The notes under the pieces: model-generated
What the model saw: only the letters and a program-made list of their open reading frames with translations
Told to the model about the DNA's origin: nothing
Databases searched by the model: none
Shown: piece after piece, positions 33,270 to 41,227 of the stretch
How the letters are laid out: every line of letters starts with the position of its first letter
Position numbering within the stretch: the stretch's first letter is position 1
From: Paenibacillus sp. JDR-2
GTDB taxonomy: Bacteria > Bacillota > Bacilli > Paenibacillales > Paenibacillaceae
Assembly: GCF_000023585.1 (NCBI RefSeq)
Contig: NC_012914.1
Span: 2,681,001 to 2,745,000, forward strand
Direction of reading: 5' to 3'
DNA length: 64,000 nucleotides
Program-made: the position numbers and the translations under genes

Positions 33270-34100
33270 ATGAGTTCAACTACAATGACAGCAGCACAGA
33301 TTAAGGAGGCTGCTTCCTTTATCGCCGGCAAAGTACAGGTGAAACCGGAGATTGGCCTGATTATGGGCTCCGGCCTTGGCGTGCTAGGCGATCATATCGA
33401 AAACCCGGTTACGATCGATTATAGCGACATTCCTCATTTCCCGGTATCTACGGTAGAAGGCCATGCAGGGGAACTGGTAGTCGGAAACTTGTCCGGCAGA
33501 GCGGTAGTGCTTATGCGCGGCAGATTCCATATGTACGAAGGATACGGACCGGAGCTGACGGCATTTCCTGTTCGCGTTATGAAGGCGCTAGGCGTTACAG
33601 CCTTGCTGGTAACAAATGCCGCAGGCGGCGTGAACCTCGATTACGAAGCCGGTAACTTGATGCTGATCTCCGATCATCTGAACATGACGGGAAAAAACCC
33701 TCTGATCGGTCCTAACGATAATGAGCTTGGCGTAAGATTCCCGGATATGTCCGAGGCTTACAGCAAGCGTCTGCGCGCGATTGCCCGCGATACGGCGGCC
33801 AAACAAGGCCTCAAGCTGCAGGAAGGCGTTTATGCCGGTCTGCTTGGTCCAACATACGAGACGCCTGCCGAAATTCGCATGCTGCGCGTATTGGGTGCAG
33901 ATGCTGTCGGCATGTCGACTGTTGCTGAAGTCATTGCTGCCCGACATTCCGGCATTGAAGTGCTTGGTATTTCCTGTATCAGCAATATGGCGGCAGGGGT
34001 GCTTGACCAGCCATTGTCGCATGACGAGGTTATAGAAACGACGGAACGCGTAAAAGCTGAATTTTTGGCGCTAGTGAAGGAAGTCATCCGACTTTTTTAG
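33270..34100 (+). CDS. punA: Purine-nucleoside phosphorylase (trimeric type)
   Basis: 276 residues, ATG with AAGAGGAGGAACG. Phosphorolyses (deoxy)inosine and guanosine to base plus pentose-1-phosphate, feeding DeoB. Visible: IGLIMGSGLGVLGD phosphate site, VEGHAGELVVG, FHMYEGYGP, TNAAGGVN, and the purine site GPTYETPAEIRML followed by GMSTVAEVIAARH. The trimeric type acts on 6-oxopurines; length and motifs agree. It lies 25 bp after deoB. Confidence 0.95.
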   Translation: MSSTTMTAAQIKEAASFIAGKVQVKPEIGLIMGSGLGVLGDHIENPVTIDYSDIPHFPVSTVEGHAGELVVGNLSGRAVVLMRGRFHMYEGYGPELTAFPVRVMKALGVTALLVTNAAGGVNLDYEAGNLMLISDHLNMTGKNPLIGPNDNELGVRFPDMSEAYSKRLRAIARDTAAKQGLKLQEGVYAGLLGPTYETPAEIRMLRVLGADAVGMSTVAEVIAARHSGIEVLGISCISNMAAGVLDQPLSHDEVIETTERVKAEFLALVKEVIRLF

Positions 34101-34209
34101 TAGATCTTTGTAATAAAAATGTAACAATTGGCTCGACGGAATATGACAGTATTTGATGGCGAGGTCGTCGTATAATGTCCATGATTATGCGATGATGGAG
34201 TGGAGAAAA

Positions 34210-34374
34210 GTGGACAAGCTATTACTCGTCGAAATCGAGCAGCTTAGAGGGAAAATGGTTGAAAAAGCAATGAAAAAGAAAACATTTGTACATCGTGAGG
34301 TGCTCCAGCTGAGTCAGATGCTGGACGAACTGATCGTTCGGCAACAAATGCTGCGAGCGCATTCTCATAAATGA
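34210..34374 (+). CDS. Spo0E-like aspartyl-phosphate phosphatase
   Basis: 54 residues from GTG at 34210 with GGAG 4 and 9 bp upstream; in-frame starts further back (34153, 34192) give an atypical leader. The helical-hairpin family motif is clear: VLQLSQMLDELIVRQQ, containing SQxLD with the catalytic Asp. Spo0E-type proteins dephosphorylate Spo0A~P and delay sporulation. A TATAAT at 34171-34176 probably gives it its own promoter. It is inserted between punA and pdp, whose neighbours are metabolic. Confidence 0.8.
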   Translation: MDKLLLVEIEQLRGKMVEKAMKKKTFVHREVLQLSQMLDELIVRQQMLRAHSHK

Positions 34375-34401
34375 CTGCGTGGCAGAAACGGAGTGAATAA
34401 C

Positions 34402-35730
34402 ATGCGAGCGGTAGATCTAATACAAAAGAAGCGGGATGGCGGAGAGCTGACTGCAAAAGAATTGACGTTTCTGGTGGATGGCTATTGCGATGGGGACATT
34501 CCGGATTATCAGATGTCGGCTTGGGCTATGGCGGTACTCTTTCGGGGAATGACACCGGCCGAGACGGCGGCACTTACGCTTGCCATGGCTAATTCGGGAG
34601 ACCAGGTAGACCTGGCTCCGATCGCCGGAGTGAAGGTAGACAAGCACAGCACGGGCGGAGTAGGCGACAAAACAACGCTGATTATTGCCCCGCTTGTTGC
34701 ATCCGTCGGTGTTCCGGTTGCCAAAATGTCCGGCAGAGGACTTGGCCATACTGGGGGAACTATTGACAAATTGGAATCGATTGCAGGCTTTCAGACAGAG
34801 CTGACGAGGGAGAAATTCCTCGAACAAGTGAATGAGCTTGGATTGTCGGTTATCGGACAAAGCGGAAATCTGGCACCAGCAGACAAAAAGCTTTACGCGC
34901 TGCGGGATGTGACAGCTACCGTCGAATCCATTCCGTTAATAGCGAGCTCTGTCATGAGCAAGAAGATCGCGGCCGGTGCCGATGCCATCGTGCTGGATGT
35001 GAAGACGGGAAGCGGCGCTTTTATGAAGACCGTGGATGATTCCGAGAAGCTGGCCCAAGCTATGGTGGATATCGGTACCAAGGTCGGCCGTCAGACCGCT
35101 GCTGTAATAAGCGACATGGATCAACCGCTCGGCTTTGCTATCGGCAATGCGCTGGAAGTCCGGGAAGCAATCGAAACGCTGCAGGGCAATGGTCCTGCGG
35201 ATCTTACCGAATTATGTCTTACTTTGGGCGCGCATATGGTTGTTCTTGGCGGAAAAGCTTCGACAGTTGCCGAAGCGAAAGGGCTGCTGCAAAGCCAGCT
35301 TGCTAATGGCGAAGCCTTAGCCAAGTTCAAGCAGTTTGTCTCCGCGCAAGGCGGCGACGTCTCGGTCGTAGATGATCTTGATCGGTTACCTCAGGCTGCG
35401 GAGCAAGCAGAGGTAAAAGCCGCTGCTGCAGGGTTTATCGCAGCGATTGACGCGGAAGAGCTTGGAATCGCCGCGATGCTGCTTGGAGCTGGACGGGCAA
35501 CGAAGGACGCGTCTATAGACTATTCCGTCGGCATCACGATCCGCAAGAAGGTTGGAGATGCGGTCAGCGAAGGTGATACGCTTGCCGTGCTTCATACACG
35601 AGCCCAGGATCCTGCCGTGGAGGAAGTTATAGCTAAAGTCCGCGAAGCTTACACGATAGCGGCCGATAAGCCCGAAGAGCGTCCGCTTCTCTTGTCTGTT
35701 GTTACCGCAGAAGGAACGAAACGATATTAG
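34402..35730 (+). CDS. pdp: Pyrimidine-nucleoside phosphorylase
   Basis: 442 residues from ATG at 34402 (GGAG 8 bp upstream), giving [17 protein letters not shown] as in the family. Phosphorolyses uridine, deoxyuridine and thymidine. Signature [18 protein letters not shown] (about 110-128), phosphate site [12 protein letters not shown], and [10 protein letters not shown] near residue 200. With punA and deoB it channels nucleosides to pentose phosphate. It ends at a perfect terminator. Confidence 0.96.
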   Translation: MRAVDLIQKKRDGGELTAKELTFLVDGYCDGDIPDYQMSAWAMAVLFRGMTPAETAALTLAMANSGDQVDLAPIAGVKVDKHSTGGVGDKTTLIIAPLVASVGVPVAKMSGRGLGHTGGTIDKLESIAGFQTELTREKFLEQVNELGLSVIGQSGNLAPADKKLYALRDVTATVESIPLIASSVMSKKIAAGADAIVLDVKTGSGAFMKTVDDSEKLAQAMVDIGTKVGRQTAAVISDMDQPLGFAIGNALEVREAIETLQGNGPADLTELCLTLGAHMVVLGGKASTVAEAKGLLQSQLANGEALAKFKQFVSAQGGDVSVVDDLDRLPQAAEQAEVKAAAAGFIAAIDAEELGIAAMLLGAGRATKDASIDYSVGITIRKKVGDAVSEGDTLAVLHTRAQDPAVEEVIAKVREAYTIAADKPEERPLLLSVVTAEGTKRY

Positions 35731-35741
35731 TGCCGTTTAAT

Positions 35742-35783
35742 AAACCGCCGTACTCCCTCAGGGAGTACGGCGGTTTTTGTTAT
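35742..35783 (+). terminator. Strong terminator after pdp
   Basis: AAACCGCCGTACTCCC and its exact complement GGGAGTACGGCGGTTT form a 16-bp stem with a TCA loop, followed by TTGTTAT. Ends the nucleoside cluster. Confidence 0.95.
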
Positions 35784-35784
35784 G

Positions 35785-35791
35785 TTCGACA
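35785..35791 (+). promoter_or_regulatory. Candidate 0A box upstream of dacF-spoIIA
   Basis: TTCGACA, a perfect 0A core, in the first clear gap after the pdp terminator and 125 bp before dacF. A 7-mer can occur by chance, so support comes from its position before a Spo0A-controlled locus. Confidence 0.35.
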
Positions 35792-35909
35792 TCTATTTAC
35801 GTGGAATAATTTTCTTGAAAGAGGTCAAGACTGGAGAAGACAATATAGCCCAATTGCGGTGTAAAACTTATGCGACAAGAACCGCATCATCTTTGAAGGA
35901 GACCTGCAC

Positions 35910-37127
35910 ATGAAAAAAGTTTGTACGAAGCTGTTCATTCTATTCGCTGCATTTGCCCTAACCGCAATGCCAGCTGCTGCTAACGCCAATGCCGTAATTA
36001 GCGCGAAAGAGCCCGTTCCCGGTGCTCAAGGCCAACAGCAGCAGACCGCATCGCTTGATCTAGCACCCTCCGCGCGTTCCGCGGTCCTGATGGACGCGGA
36101 CAGCGGAACCGTTATTTACGAGAAGGACAGCAACGTCAAGCTTCCTCCGGCGAGCATTACGAAGGTCATGACGATGCTGCTGATCATGGAAGCATTGGAC
36201 GACGGGAAAATCAAACTGACCGACAAGGTGCCAACTAGCGAATACGCGGCTTCTATGGGCGGTTCTCAGATTTTCCTGGAACCCGGTGAAGAAATGACGG
36301 TTGACGAAATGCTGAAAGGGATCGCGATGGCTTCCGGCAACGATGCCTCTGTCGCTATGGCGGAAAAGCTTGCGGGATCGGAGCAGCAGTTTGTTGTAAT
36401 GATGAATGAGAAAGCGCAGCAGCTGGGCTTGCAAAATACGCATTTTGCCAACTGTAACGGTCTGCCTGCAGCTGATCATTACACCTCCGCGCATGATATT
36501 GCAGTCATGTCGCGCGAGCTGCTGAAGCATTCCGAGATTACGAAATACACCGGGTCATACCAGGATTATTTGCGCAAGACTTCGGAGAAACCGTTCTGGC
36601 TCGTGAACACGAACAAGCTTGTAAGGTTCTACAGCGGAGCCGACGGTCTCAAAACTGGCTTCACGAATGAAGCGAAGTTCTGCTTAACGGCAACGGCCAA
36701 ACGCGACAATCTGCGAGTGATCGCAGTCGTGATGGGCGAGCCAAACACCAAAACAAGAAATGCCGAAGTATCGCAAATGCTTGACTTCACTTTCGCGCAA
36801 TACACGACCCATCCAATCTTCAAAGAAGGGGATACGATGGGCACAATCAAGGTCGAGAAGGGCGCAGTGCGCGAAATACCGCTGGTTGCTAAGCATCCTT
36901 ACAGCATTTTGCTCAAAAAAGGAGCGGCAACGCAGGATATCCGTTATGAGCTGCAAATCGATCAACCGCTTAAAGCGCCGGTTGCGATCGGACAATCCAT
37001 CGGCAAGCTTGTCGTCTACCAAGGCGACCAGGTTGTGAAGGAGTTCCCGGTAGACGCGCCTCAGTCGATTAATAAAGCCGGTTGGTTCAAGCTGCTGAAA
37101 CGTTCCTTCGGAGGGCTCTTCTCTTAG
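35910..37127 (+). CDS. dacF: D-alanyl-D-alanine carboxypeptidase DacF
   Basis: 405 residues, ATG with GAAGGAGACC. A Sec signal peptide (about 1-27, cut after ANA) precedes a penicillin-binding carboxypeptidase domain with the active-site SITK (about 93), SGN (about 153) and KTG (about 252) motifs, then the beta-rich C-terminal PBP5 domain and an amphipathic basic tail WFKLLKRSFGGLFS for membrane anchoring. It trims cross-linking of forespore peptidoglycan. It lies directly before spoIIAA as in B. subtilis. Confidence 0.94.
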   Translation: MKKVCTKLFILFAAFALTAMPAAANANAVISAKEPVPGAQGQQQQTASLDLAPSARSAVLMDADSGTVIYEKDSNVKLPPASITKVMTMLLIMEALDDGKIKLTDKVPTSEYAASMGGSQIFLEPGEEMTVDEMLKGIAMASGNDASVAMAEKLAGSEQQFVVMMNEKAQQLGLQNTHFANCNGLPAADHYTSAHDIAVMSRELLKHSEITKYTGSYQDYLRKTSEKPFWLVNTNKLVRFYSGADGLKTGFTNEAKFCLTATAKRDNLRVIAVVMGEPNTKTRNAEVSQMLDFTFAQYTTHPIFKEGDTMGTIKVEKGAVREIPLVAKHPYSILLKKGAATQDIRYELQIDQPLKAPVAIGQSIGKLVVYQGDQVVKEFPVDAPQSINKAGWFKLLKRSFGGLFS

Positions 37128-37164
37128 CGCATTTTGTCAGCTTCTAGCGCTTCTCTTCTAGTTT

Positions 37165-37202
37165 TGTCGCCGTGCAGGAAACATGGGGATTCGCGGAGAA
37201 AT
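37165..37202 (+). promoter_or_regulatory. Sigma-H-like promoter of spoIIA
   Basis: GCAGGAAAC (37174-37182), 14 bp, AGAAAT (37197-37202), near the sigma-H pattern RWAGGAXXT / HGAAT. TGTCGCC at 37165-37171 resembles a degenerate 0A box. The spoIIA operon is a sigma-H and Spo0A target in Bacillus. Confidence 0.45.
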
Positions 37203-37248
37203 CGTAGTGCGATCCAATAGCGAAGCCCAAAGGAGTTGAACGGCGACA

Positions 37249-37602
37249 ATGAGTCTGCAAGCAGAACTGGAGCATTACCGTAATGTATTGATCGTGCGTC
37301 TCCGCGGAGAACTTGACCATCATACGGCGGATATTGTCCGCAACAAGATGGAGGCGGAGATCATGAGAGGGGAAAGCCACCACATTATTCTAAGCCTGAA
37401 GGATCTGCAGTTTATGGACAGCTCCGGATTAGGCGTCATTTTGGGCAGATACAAGCAGATTCGCAGCAAAGGCGGCAAAATGGTCGTATGCGACGTGAAC
37501 CCGAGTGTCTACCGCCTGTTTGAAATGTCGGGCTTGTTTAAGATAATGAGCATTTACGACAATGAAAGAATGGCGATTTCTAGTCTGGAGGTGGTCTCGT
37601 AA
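37249..37602 (+). CDS. spoIIAA: Anti-sigma F factor antagonist SpoIIAA
   Basis: 117 residues. The STAS-domain anti-anti-sigma factor that, when dephosphorylated, binds SpoIIAB and frees sigma-F. The phosphorylated serine lies in [16 protein letters not shown] (about 56-60). Start [16 protein letters not shown] is typical. The AAAGGAG lies rather far (13 bp) from the ATG. Its TAA overlaps the ATG of spoIIAB by one base, so the pair is translationally coupled. Confidence 0.96.
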   Translation: MSLQAELEHYRNVLIVRLRGELDHHTADIVRNKMEAEIMRGESHHIILSLKDLQFMDSSGLGVILGRYKQIRSKGGKMVVCDVNPSVYRLFEMSGLFKIMSIYDNERMAISSLEVVS

Positions 37603-38045
37603 TGGGACGCAACGAAATGACGTTATCCTTTAGCGCCCGGTCTGAAAATGAGGCTTTTGCCCGTATTGCGGTGGCATCTTTCGTGTCGCAGCTGGACCCG
37701 ACGCTTGAAGAACTGAACGATTTGAAGACGGCTGTGTCTGAAGCGGTTACGAATTCAATTATTCACGGTTACGACAGCGATCCTGCCGGCAAGGTAACCA
37801 TTGAGGCCTCTATTGACGGGGACGTGGTATCTATTGCGATTTGGGATAATGGACGCGGTATCGAAGATCTGGAGTTGGCTCGCCAGCCGCTCTTTACCTC
37901 CAAGCCGGAAATGGAACGTTCGGGCATGGGCTTTACGATTATGGAAAATTTCATGGACCGTTTTGAAGTAACCAGTGAGCTGGGCCAAGGTACGCGGGTA
38001 GCTATGCTTAAGCGTATTGAATCGAAAAAAGCGCTGTATAACTAG
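37602..38045 (+). CDS. spoIIAB: Anti-sigma F factor / serine kinase SpoIIAB
   Basis: 147 residues, start overlapping the spoIIAA stop. A GHKL-type kinase that holds sigma-F and phosphorylates SpoIIAA. N box [11 protein letters not shown] (about 46-56), G1 box WDNGRGIED and G2 box [13 protein letters not shown] are present. sigF begins 19 bp later. All three proteins form the partner-switch that activates sigma-F only in the forespore. Confidence 0.96.
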   Translation: MGRNEMTLSFSARSENEAFARIAVASFVSQLDPTLEELNDLKTAVSEAVTNSIIHGYDSDPAGKVTIEASIDGDVVSIAIWDNGRGIEDLELARQPLFTSKPEMERSGMGFTIMENFMDRFEVTSELGQGTRVAMLKRIESKKALYN

Positions 38046-38064
38046 CGTATAGGGGTTGAACCTC

Positions 38065-38820
38065 ATGGATGTCGATTTGAAGCAAACGGCTCAGCCGTAT
38101 TTGGATGATGCGGAAGTCAAACGCTTGATAGCGTTAAGCCAATCCGGCGATACGATCGCCCGGGATACGCTTGTTCAATGTAACATAAGATTGGTTTGGT
38201 CAGTCGTGCAGCGGTTTATCAACCGTGGTTACGAGCCGGAGGATTTGTTCCAAATCGGGTGTATCGGGCTGCTGAAGTCCGTCGATAAATTCGACCTGTC
38301 CTATGACGTGAAGTTCTCTACTTATGCGGTGCCGATGATTATCGGCGAGATTCAGCGCTTTTTGCGTGATGACGGTACGCTTAAGGTCAGTCGTTCATTG
38401 AAAGAGACGGCGAATAAGGTTCGGAAAATGAAGGATGAGCTGTCCAAGACGCTTGGCCGTCTGCCGACGGTCAGCGAAGTGGCGGATCGGCTTGGCATTA
38501 CGCCGGAGGATGTGGTCTTCGCGCAGGAAGCGAATAAGCCGCCGACTTCCATTCATGAAACCGTATTCGAGAATGACGGTGATCCGATTACCCTGATGGA
38601 TCAGATAGCGGACGATTCCCAGGAGCGCTGGTTCGATAAGCTCGCCTTGATCGAAGCGATTGAAGGCTTAAGCGAACGCGAGCGCCTGATCGTATACTTA
38701 CGTTACTATAGGGATAAAACCCAATCCGAAGTCGCCAGCCGCTTGGGGATATCCCAGGTACAGGTGTCGAGGTTGGAGAAGAAAATTTTGCAGTCTATAC
38801 GCGAACAAATTGCTCAATGA
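38065..38820 (+). CDS. sigF: RNA polymerase sigma factor SigF
   Basis: 251 residues from ATG at 38065 with AGGGG 9 bp upstream. First forespore-specific sigma factor. Region 2 (NIRLVWSVVQRFINRGYEPEDLFQIG in parts, DKFDLSYDVKFSTYAVPMIIGEI), region 3 with SRSLKETANKVRKMK, and region 4 helix-turn-helix (EVASRLGISQVQVSRLEKKIL) are complete. The last 24 bases of the gene are the first part of a 46-bp tandem repeat that continues past the stop codon. Confidence 0.96.
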   Translation: MDVDLKQTAQPYLDDAEVKRLIALSQSGDTIARDTLVQCNIRLVWSVVQRFINRGYEPEDLFQIGCIGLLKSVDKFDLSYDVKFSTYAVPMIIGEIQRFLRDDGTLKVSRSLKETANKVRKMKDELSKTLGRLPTVSEVADRLGITPEDVVFAQEANKPPTSIHETVFENDGDPITLMDQIADDSQERWFDKLALIEAIEGLSERERLIVYLRYYRDKTQSEVASRLGISQVQVSRLEKKILQSIREQIAQ

Positions 38821-38910
38821 AATGGCAACTTGTTCGTCGTAAATACGCGAACAAATTGCTCAATGAAATGGCAACTTGTTCGTCGTAAATACGCGAACAA
38901 ATTGCCCAAT
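38797..38910 (+). repeat. 46-bp tandem repeat over the sigF 3' end
   Basis: Copies begin at 38797, 38843 and 38889 with a strict 46-bp period: two full copies and about 22 bases of a third with one change. Each full copy contains an inverted repeat, CGAACAAATTGC with GCAACTTGTTCG, one mismatch, 11-base loop. The first copy includes the last codons and stop of sigF, so the repeat duplicated the end of the gene outward. Confidence 0.95.
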
Positions 38911-38923
38911 AGCCGCGAAAAAA

Positions 38924-38986
38924 AAGACCAAATGGCGCAACCTTTTCAAGGTGCTGCGAAGCCATTTGGTCTTTTCTTTTTCAACT
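38924..38986. terminator. Bidirectional terminator between sigF and the kinase pair
   Basis: AAAGACCAAATGGC pairs with GCCATTTGGTCTTT around an inner loop; A-run on the left and TTCTTTTTC on the right give T-runs in both directions. It overlaps the last codons of the minus-strand gene. Confidence 0.9.
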
Positions 38987-39449
38987 CCTTGCAGCGGATA
39001 ACTTTATCGCCATGCGTCTGCAGCTTGGCCTCAAACGCGGTTTTATTCCGCTCGAAATCGCTTGTCCACTTGAACATCATACGGAGCATATGAAAATCAG
39101 GCTTGTAATGACAAGGCTCGAGGCCAAGCTTTTGTTTCACGAAGCGGGATACGATTCTCCACAGGCGTACCTGAAGTGGTGTATCAACAAAAATAATTTT
39201 CTCCGCCATCTGGTAAAGGCATTGGTAGGAGTCACGGTCTGTCCCCTCAAATATCCATGCTCCGTTACGGTCGATTTCCATAAGTACTTCATGCTGCTCT
39301 TCGACTGTCCGCTTAGATCTCCCCGAATCAGTCTGATGATGAACGATAGCATCAAGCTCATACCAAGGGATTTGAAGCTGCTCGGATAAATGCTTGGCCA
39401 GAGTCGTTTTGCCGCTGGCCACGATGCCGACAATAAATATTTTGTTCAT
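38946..39449 (-). CDS. P-loop kinase-like protein (topology-modulation/AAA_18 type), paralogue B
   Basis: 167 residues, minus strand. Walker A GIVASGKTTLAKHL at the N-terminus, then an adenylate-kinase-like fold with WYELDAIVH and WIFEGTDRDSYQ, which match the 'DNA topology modulation protein FlaR' group. The nucleotide substrate and cellular role are not known. It starts within the last 4 bases of the upstream paralogue (39446-39449), so the two form one operon. Its extreme C-terminus is encoded inside the shared terminator. Confidence 0.75.
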   Translation of the reverse strand: MNKIFIVGIVASGKTTLAKHLSEQLQIPWYELDAIVHHQTDSGRSKRTVEEQHEVLMEIDRNGAWIFEGTDRDSYQCLYQMAEKIIFVDTPLQVRLWRIVSRFVKQKLGLEPCHYKPDFHMLRMMFKWTSDFERNKTAFEAKLQTHGDKVIRCKELKKKRPNGFAAP

Positions 39450-39964
39450 CCCCGGTCCTTTCCTAAGCTAGCCAAAAAACGCTTAGCCTCGCCTGGCGAT
39501 TTCAGGATCACGATTTGCTTTTCTTCCGATAATTGCTGGAGTTTGTTAATGATTTCGGGTCTTTTTGTATTCGGATATTCCCAAATCCATTTCAAAAATT
39601 GCAAATCGATTTTTTCCTTGCAGCCTGCTCCCATGTCCGGTCTGGTTTTGTTCCGGTATTGAATGGATCTTTTGACTGCGCGGTACATGCATAACAATCT
39701 CGGGAAATCCAGATAAATAATCGTATCGGCGGCATTAAGCCGGATATCGAGCGTTCCTCCGTAGTTTCCGTCGATGATCCATTCCTCCCGATTGACCAGC
39801 TCATTTTGGACGATAATCTGCTCCTGCCGCGGTACGCCTACCCAATTCGGCTTCCAGAATAACGCATCCAAATGAGATACCTCCCGGTGAAGCGCTTGGC
39901 CAAGCTTTCGGGCCATGGTGGACTTGCCAGCTCCGCCCGATCCTATGATGGCAATTCGTTTCAT
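39446..39964 (-). CDS. P-loop kinase-like protein (topology-modulation/FlaR type), paralogue A
   Basis: 172 residues, minus strand, ATG with CAGGAGGAC. Walker A IGSGGAGKSTMARKLG, then SHLDALFWKPNW and WIIDGNYGGTLDIRL, YLDFPR, all typical of proteins annotated as DNA topology modulation or FlaR-like kinases. The annotation is historical; the fold says small-molecule or nucleotide kinase. The pair with the downstream paralogue interrupts what in Bacillus is a sigF-spoVAA junction. Confidence 0.8.
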   Translation of the reverse strand: MKRIAIIGSGGAGKSTMARKLGQALHREVSHLDALFWKPNWVGVPRQEQIIVQNELVNREEWIIDGNYGGTLDIRLNAADTIIYLDFPRLLCMYRAVKRSIQYRNKTRPDMGAGCKEKIDLQFLKWIWEYPNTKRPEIINKLQQLSEEKQIVILKSPGEAKRFLASLGKDRG

Positions 39965-40056
39965 TGTGTCCTCCTGAAGCCGTATATGTTCTTTACTAAT
40001 TCCATCCTGCGGAGGTTATTCCTTGCGGGAGTTTCAATTTTTTACCTCTATAAGCA

Positions 40057-40087
40057 TGACTATCCGATATCTCCTTTTCTCATACTA
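40057..40087 (+). promoter_or_regulatory. Sigma-G-like promoter of spoVAA
   Basis: TGACTA (40057-40062), 18 bp, CATACTA (40081-40087). The -10 fits CATWMTA perfectly and the -35 has one mismatch to TGAATR. The spoVA operon is a sigma-G target. Confidence 0.6.
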
Positions 40088-40130
40088 ACAGGGAAGTAAA
40101 CCCTTAGCGGGAACAAAGGAATGATGACAG

Positions 40131-40781
40131 ATGGAAGCAACTGAGCCATCCGCCCTCTATCTGCGACTTAAGAAGAAAGTATGTATCCGGCCGGAGCGCA
40201 GCGTAACGCTGGGACAGGTATCGAGGCTGCTGGCGCCTAACGAGAAGCTGGAGCAGGAGCTTAGCGAGCTTGTGCTGTACCGCCATCATAAAGGGGACGG
40301 CAACCGGGTTGTCATTGATCTGCTTCAGATCGTGCGGGTAGTTAGGGAAGCGGCTCCGGGACTGTCCGTGGAAGCATACGGCGATCCGCAAGTACTTATC
40401 ATGATATCCCCCAAACCACAAAAGCCGCGTATTGCCGTGCTTATTTTCGCCTGGCTTCTGCTCTTTTTCGGAGCGGGGCTTGCGATTATGAATTTCCACA
40501 CGGATGTCAGCATGAAGGAGGTTCATATCCGGATTGTCGAGCTGCTGACCGGCAAGCGGACCGATCACCCTTTATGGTTCCAGATCCCGTATTCAATCGG
40601 AATTGGCCTAGGCATGATTCTGTTTTTTAACCATCTCTTCAAGAAGCGGTTCAACGAAGAACCCAATCCTCTGGAGGTGGAGCTGTATACGTATCAGGAA
40701 AATGTAAATGCCTACGTTATCGCGGACGAGATGCGCAAAAAAAACCGTCAGCATGGAGAGCGGGGCGATGACGATGGGTGA
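40131..40781 (+). CDS. spoVAA: Stage V sporulation protein AA
   Basis: 216 residues. SpoVA proteins build the channel for dipicolinate in the spore inner membrane. The soluble N-terminal domain (about 1-95, LKKKVCIRPERSVTLGQVSRL) is followed by two membrane helices (about 103-122 and 155-175) and a charged tail, matching SpoVAA. Its 3' end overlaps spoVAB by 14 bp. Confidence 0.9.
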   Translation: MEATEPSALYLRLKKKVCIRPERSVTLGQVSRLLAPNEKLEQELSELVLYRHHKGDGNRVVIDLLQIVRVVREAAPGLSVEAYGDPQVLIMISPKPQKPRIAVLIFAWLLLFFGAGLAIMNFHTDVSMKEVHIRIVELLTGKRTDHPLWFQIPYSIGIGLGMILFFNHLFKKRFNEEPNPLEVELYTYQENVNAYVIADEMRKKNRQHGERGDDDG

Positions 40782-41202
40782 TTGGCTGATGCACGTATTC
40801 GTCATGCTGCTCGGACTCTCCGGGGGGCTTGCGGTCGGGAGCGGACTGGTCGCCTTTCTGATTATACTCGATCTTATCCCGAGGCTTGCCCAGATCGCTT
40901 ACGCTTATCGCGTATCCATATGGTTCGAGACGGCTGTCATTTGCGGTTCTATGTACTGGACCTTCGCTGATTTTATGGACTGGCGGTTGGCGCTGCCGAA
41001 GGCGATTATTCTGACCATTTCCGGTCTTATGACCGGTATGTTCGTCGGCATGCTGGCAGGAGCATTGACAGAGGTTATGAACGTGCTGCCGATTCTGGCG
41101 AAACGAATGAATCTATCCGATTATCTGGTTGGTCTTGTGATGGCAATGGTGCTGGGAAAAACACTGGGCTCTTTGTTTGATTGGCTGTATTTCCAGTGGT
41201 AG
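40768..41202 (+). CDS. spoVAB: Stage V sporulation protein AB
   Basis: 144 residues from ATG at 40768 (a second ATG lies at 40774), inside spoVAA. Four hydrophobic segments, ending GKTLGSLFDWLYFQW. SpoVAB family features include SGGLAVGSGLVAFLIILDLIPRLAQI. In B. subtilis the next genes are spoVAC-AD-AE; here the following gene is spoVAF. Confidence 0.88.
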   Translation: MTMGDWLMHVFVMLLGLSGGLAVGSGLVAFLIILDLIPRLAQIAYAYRVSIWFETAVICGSMYWTFADFMDWRLALPKAIILTISGLMTGMFVGMLAGALTEVMNVLPILAKRMNLSDYLVGLVMAMVLGKTLGSLFDWLYFQW

Positions 41203-41227
41203 CAAGTAAAACAGACACGAAAGGTTG

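Noticed and set aside
38797..38910. CRISPR array
   Set aside because: The 46-bp copies are directly adjacent with no spacers and there are no cas genes nearby.
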